From positions 1 through 6,566 of the forward strand of contig JAUZPS010000275.1 in NCBI GenBank assembly GCA_030705945.1: a stretch of 6,566 nucleotides of DNA, read 5' to 3'. Both the position numbers and the translations under genes were made by a program. The notes below the pieces were generated by a model. It ran no database searches and was not told the origin of the DNA. It saw only the letters and a program-made list of their open reading frames with translations. This DNA is from Bacillota bacterium. GTDB taxonomy: Bacteria; Bacillota; Clostridia; Acetivibrionales; DSM-2933. Positions 4,601 through 6,566 of this stretch are shown here, piece by piece (within the stretch, counting starts at the first letter, position 1; every line of letters begins with the position of its first letter).

Positions 4601-6566
4601 AACGGGTTGCTTATTTTGAAAGGGGTATTTGGGTTGAGAAAATTAATGATTTCTTCGCCAGAATAAAAGTTTCATCGGACAAGGCGCAATACCTTCCGGG
4701 AGAAACAGCGACCATAAAGCTGGACCTGGATACAACTGAAAATAGTCTTGATGTCGCAAATCCAGTTGGTGACATAAGCGTAACAGACGGTTTTGGGAAA
4801 AAAGTTTATGAGAATTCAGTTGAATTTACCAGTATGAGTGAACTCATAAAAAATATTTCTTTTAAGCTTCCTGACGAGCTATTAGGAGATACGTTCAATA
4901 TACATATTGCTCTGCGCTGGAAAAATTTTAGCAGCAGAATAATTGATGTTGCTGATTGTAAGCTTGATATTTTAGGAGCAAAGCCGGACATCGTCCTTAA
5001 ATACCCATCTGAAACAAAGCTTAATAACCTTGCCATAGAGGTAAGAAATGAAAGTATAGTTGCAATGCCTTCTGGTAAATTGACTGTTAGAATTCTGGAT
5101 CATGAAAGAAAAGAAGTGGTCTCAAAAAGTTATATAATTGATGGACTTGAAGCTGGCGCAAAGAAATTGGTTGAATTTGATCCGGATGTTGAAAATGCTG
5201 TAAAGGGAAGCTATATTCTCTCTTATGAACTGGATTATGGTAAAAAAATCACAAGGGAGGTTTCTCTCAAAAATAATTATAAAGTTGATTTTAAACATCC
5301 GGAAGCTTATGTTAAGGGAAATAATACTTTGGTTTTCAACGTTTCCAATAAAGGCGATATCTCTACAAGGTCCTCATTGCAAGTTAAGCTGGTTGACCCT
5401 CACATGAATGAGATATTTAACAAAGTTATTCCTATAGAGGACATAAACTTAAATTCAGAAAAAGCTGTGGAAGTCAATATAGAAATTCCAAAGCTGGTTC
5501 AAGGCGATTATCTGATTTATTATGAACTAGATTATGGAGATTATTTTAGTGGAAAAGAAGTAATAAAAAATGTACAGAAGGCAGAAATTTATCTTGAAAA
5601 GCCCGATTTCAAACCTGGCGAAATTGCCAAGGGAACAGTTCTGGTATATAATCCTTGCGACTTTAAACTTGAGAATGAAAACCTTCAGATCAGAATAAAC
5701 AATCTGGGACTTACAATAAATAAGCAGTATTCTGTAGAACCTCACAGTTCCAAAATGTTTGATGTATCCTGGACAATTCCGGAAAATACTGCTGAAGGTA
5801 GATACAGCATTGATTTTCCTGAATTAGAAAACACTGCCCTTTATCAGAAGATAAGCTCAGGAGACGCTATATCATATCTTGGCAGCCCTGAAAAAATAGG
5901 TGTTATGGATACAAACAAAGGTGTAACTGCCGCTGTAAGTGATTCAGGAAAACTGCTCTTATGGGGAGATGTTAATAATTATCTGCAAAAGGAAGCATCT
6001 AAGCTACAGGACGTTAAAACAGCTAAAATATTAAGTAATAAAGAAGCACTTGCGTTTTTAAAAGATGGCAGCTTGCGTTTATTGCTAAGCAAGGATATTG
6101 AGTCTCTTAAAAATGAATACGAGGATTACTACAACTTCCTGAAGAAATTTGAGACACTTAAAAACATCCGTTGTTTGGACGAAAAAGACGGTTATGCGGT
6201 GTATGTCAAGGAGGATGGAACTGTAGCGTGTTTTGGGCATAACTACAATGGAGAGTGTGATGCGCCGGAAGGCTTAAAAGATGTTGTTCAGGTAGCGACA
6301 ACCGGAAGAACCACCCTTGCTTTAAAAAGTGACGGTACCATAGTCTCATGGGGAGATAAGAACAATCCTGTTTACAATGCGCCCGATGACCTTGCCGGAG
6401 TTAAAAAGATTGTTGTTAATAACAACTGGGCTGCAGCGCTCTTGGAAGACGGAACCATTAGGACATGGGGAAATACTCTTATGATCGGAAATGTTTACGG
6501 TGATATTTCTGAAAAGATATCATCAATTTCTTCAGCCGGCGGTAATTCATTGATACTACTGACTGA
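1558..6566 (+). CDS. Giant exported multidomain protein: Zn-phospholipase C-like, GATase1-like, Ig-like and RCC1 domains (3'-truncated)
   Basis: The frame has 1669 complete codons from TTG 1558 and no in-frame stop before the window ends. Residues 1-26 are a signal peptide: RRKR, a hydrophobic core, then a likely cut after VFG. Residues 27-330 resemble zinc-dependent phospholipase C, with W27, H42, H124, D128 and H134 as candidate metal ligands. Two beta-sandwich-like segments follow (336-433, 440-553), then a Pro/Gly linker (554-581), a GATase1-fold domain (602-805), about six Ig/CARDB-like modules (805-1427) and RCC1-type repeats from about 1446. The protein is probably secreted or wall-attached; any dockerin, SLH or sorting signal would lie beyond the window. 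It has its own promoter, a structured leader and a strong ribosome site. Phospholipase or phosphodiesterase activity is inferred from motifs only. The last zinc motif is atypical, so a non-catalytic binding role is possible. Confidence -1.
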   Translation, partial: MRRKRLSCVLLSIMIIGMLTQQQVFGWASFESIINTGDNNTHALMTRKAVQKVLTDCPDALRFNEEIIDGTDGMIDDAYGNHKVYGNSFFYEDGNPILIWKDVLKKYKEFDFAGAYKLIGCMLHSVEDAGVPAHAFKISHGVVSDNPNSIIENVFLKAAADHMEDFVQSDPSAFIQDTEEINNLVYQKSEPYIYRDMLYQTVINMVNTNYPPAPKKKIRINDTYAVKTPMDFNISKWSDYWKTGTYGITYDANYTYAVNDKGANPVTVYKKMTDIFPRSLKDAKPEETEFAKALVKESIRFTTASLYQACKNLPPLVKGATIEGSNSPAEEQEKKYNIKMKLMDNISDKVTLKIAIDNKDNFIKLKGMNDKNELEVDLKKTYGKDILYSADFSTVWDGMINGKLVDEGDHNIFITVKDDDDNSNVEEPYQTSFYAEPYFKLSIDKQYTFVKRDNQCTIYANLYNGNIPDGRFAVILNSGSDIEIPKGWLTNVNDVFRNPMFTPQFTAAKDATYSIPFYATNVEAKNDLNMKFDARYDRKGKIYKTSVINAVVSPDEGPTPTSPPSPPGPPPGPGPGGDHPDDNYSVSDTSNYGKYWDVDTDSEIGVLNYGSGKTIGSILSQKGIKTCQVQTDLSIRYSNNKDIRNLKTLIIGSGGLAVLSSGLQRQKLKEFVENGGTILSMSQQYGKDFSALPSSDKPLEGYGWVEDQSCFINAVYYDKDSPIFASQSRKNLTAAFDGYFTEYPKNAQVLLKRTKNDMPSLIEYKVGLGRVIAGTLFTDWAYSHNQVGEEEKHLLDDIILYAISSGTNIRTYKPGDSVQDNLSINYPSEGKNNYGNLQTVDHAEVDIFTSSGDKVFSKKYDITAKKGDIIKAEFRMDNLNKEGIYFASYKLYNKSDEDYIKYSDITTLFAVQKNISDTSVSKADIDFWAVSDKEDINEGDEVEYKVFIRNNTKTDMESLRLGYVDLHSNGNRGDLDNVMDADFSIKSGEIKELSFKRPFYESTRLRFYIYNNKSERVAYFERGIWVEKINDFFARIKVSSDKAQYLPGETATIKLDLDTTENSLDVANPVGDISVTDGFGKKVYENSVEFTSMSELIKNISFKLPDELLGDTFNIHIALRWKNFSSRIIDVADCKLDILGAKPDIVLKYPSETKLNNLAIEVRNESIVAMPSGKLTVRILDHERKEVVSKSYIIDGLEAGAKKLVEFDPDVENAVKGSYILSYELDYGKKITREVSLKNNYKVDFKHPEAYVKGNNTLVFNVSNKGDISTRSSLQVKLVDPHMNEIFNKVIPIEDINLNSEKAVEVNIEIPKLVQGDYLIYYELDYGDYFSGKEVIKNVQKAEIYLEKPDFKPGEIAKGTVLVYNPCDFKLENENLQIRINNLGLTINKQYSVEPHSSKMFDVSWTIPENTAEGRYSIDFPELENTALYQKISSGDAISYLGSPEKIGVMDTNKGVTAAVSDSGKLLLWGDVNNYLQKEASKLQDVKTAKILSNKEALAFLKDGSLRLLLSKDIESLKNEYEDYYNFLKKFETLKNIRCLDEKDGYAVYVKEDGTVACFGHNYNGECDAPEGLKDVVQVATTGRTTLALKSDGTIVSWGDKNNPVYNAPDDLAGVKKIVVNNNWAAALLEDGTIRTWGNTLMIGNVYGDISEKISSISSAGGNSLILLT
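1636..2508 (+). other. Zinc-dependent phospholipase C-like domain
   Basis: Residues 27-317 look mostly helical. W27 followed by THALMTRKAV (His42) parallels the N terminus of the C. perfringens alpha-toxin and B. cereus PLC family, where Trp1 and a nearby His bind zinc. MLHSVEDAGVPAHAF gives H124, D128 and H134, with the 4- and 6-residue spacing of H126/D130/H136 in alpha-toxin. Asp69, Asp72 or Asp76/77 and His82 may supply the middle ligands. The segment DHMEDFV (H162, E164) aligns with the family's HxxxE-x-F motif only if the His is shifted by two. The last helix, near residues 295-315 (ALVKESIRFTTASLYQACKN), would close the bundle. Fold assignment is fairly secure; activity is not. Confidence -1.
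3214..3303 (+). other. Pro/Gly-rich linker
   Basis: Residues 553-582 begin SPDEGPTPTSPPSPPG and continue as PPPGPGPGG. This is an extended, flexible linker of the kind that separates catalytic and binding modules in clostridial extracellular proteins. Its GC-rich codons (CCG, CCA, GGT) stand out from the AT-rich flanks. Confidence -1.
3361..3972 (+). other. GATase1-like (class I glutamine amidotransferase fold) domain
   Basis: Residues 602-805 show the alternating strand/helix pattern of this fold. EIGVLNYGSGKTIGSIL is the first strand and helix. LKTLIIGSGGLAVLSS is a central strand, and LKEFVENGGTILSM is the typical helix-GG-strand step. Near the end, GLGRVIAGTLFTDWAYSHN resembles non-catalytic GATase-like domains of extracellular and glycosidase-associated proteins. 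At the expected nucleophile elbow (LSMSQQYG) there is no Cys, so a binding or structural role is more likely than amidotransferase chemistry. Confidence -1.
3970..5838 (+). other. Array of about six Ig/CARDB-like beta-sandwich modules
   Basis: Residues 805-1427 divide into modules of about 85-110 residues: roughly 805-914, 920-1028, 1032-1139, 1140-1240, 1242-1341 and 1342-1427. Each has beta-strand periodicity and phrases typical of such modules, such as YLPGETATIKLDLD, FVEFDP-type strands and a closing YxLxYxLxYG strand. The fourth and fifth share YELDYG exactly 99 residues apart (1223-1228 and 1322-1327). These are probably spacer or adhesion modules that hold the terminal domains away from the cell. 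Boundaries are approximate. Confidence -1.
5893..6566 (+). other. RCC1-type propeller repeats, incomplete
   Basis: From about residue 1446 a repeat of the form hhhhxDGTIxxWGxN recurs: SDSGKLLLWGD (1461-1471), KDGSLRLLL (1502-1510), EDGTVACFGHNYNGE (1552-1566), SDGTIVSWGDK (1591-1601) and EDGTIRTWGN (1630-1639). The Asp positions 1462, 1503, 1553, 1592 and 1631 are spaced 41, 50, 39 and 39 residues, shorter than eukaryotic RCC1 blades but usual for bacterial RCC1-like repeats. Repeat two is degenerate and is followed by a helical insert (1513-1532). The propeller continues beyond the window. A role in protein or ligand binding is inferred. Confidence -1.

Noticed and set aside
4290..5745. Minus-strand frames at 4290-4544, 4806-5036 and 5527-5745, and a plus-strand frame at 5225-5407
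   Set aside because: All are out-of-frame shadows within the Ig-like array, where the main frame is continuous and domain-like.
6564..6566. TGA at the very end of the window as the stop of the giant gene
   Set aside because: The codon phase there is ACT (6562-6564) then GA; the TGA is in another frame, so the gene continues.

Overview
The window is AT-rich and reads like a low-GC Firmicutes genome, most likely a member of the Clostridia. This rests on its AGGAGG ribosome site, near-consensus sigma-A promoter, frequent AAA/GAA/ATA codons and large multidomain secreted protein. I cannot name a genus. All convincing coding sequence is on the + strand: two genes, both cut by the window edges, separated by a 328-bp intergenic region rich in repeats and hairpins.

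Region 1 (1-1229) is the 3' part of a membrane-anchored protein. It starts in a transmembrane helix and continues as about 380 residues of beta-rich extracytoplasmic sequence. The layout recalls the DUF4179/DUF5643-type proteins of Clostridia and Bacilli, which are often encoded next to ECF sigma factors. The family match is by pattern recall only.

Region 2 (1230-1557) holds, in order: a 10-bp-period tandem repeat that begins inside the last codons of the first gene, an imperfect 48-nt hairpin, a near-consensus promoter (TTGAAA, 17 nt, TATAAT), a 75-nt long-stem hairpin that falls inside the predicted mRNA leader, a second 10-bp inverted repeat, and a strong AGGAGG site 7 nt before a TTG start.

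Region 3 (1558 to the window end) is one uninterrupted reading frame of at least 1669 codons with no stop in the window. It encodes a very large exported protein. The order is: signal peptide; an N-terminal domain resembling zinc-dependent phospholipase C, with Trp at the predicted mature N terminus and an HxxxDxxxxxH motif; two beta-sandwich-like segments; a Pro/Gly linker; a glutamine-amidotransferase-like (GATase1-fold) domain without an obvious catalytic triad; about six Ig/CARDB-like modules; and RCC1-type propeller repeats running off the end. I recognise no named gene for this combination.

The two genes point the same way. The second has its own promoter, so they need not be one operon. 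Any link between the membrane protein and the giant exported protein is inference from adjacency.
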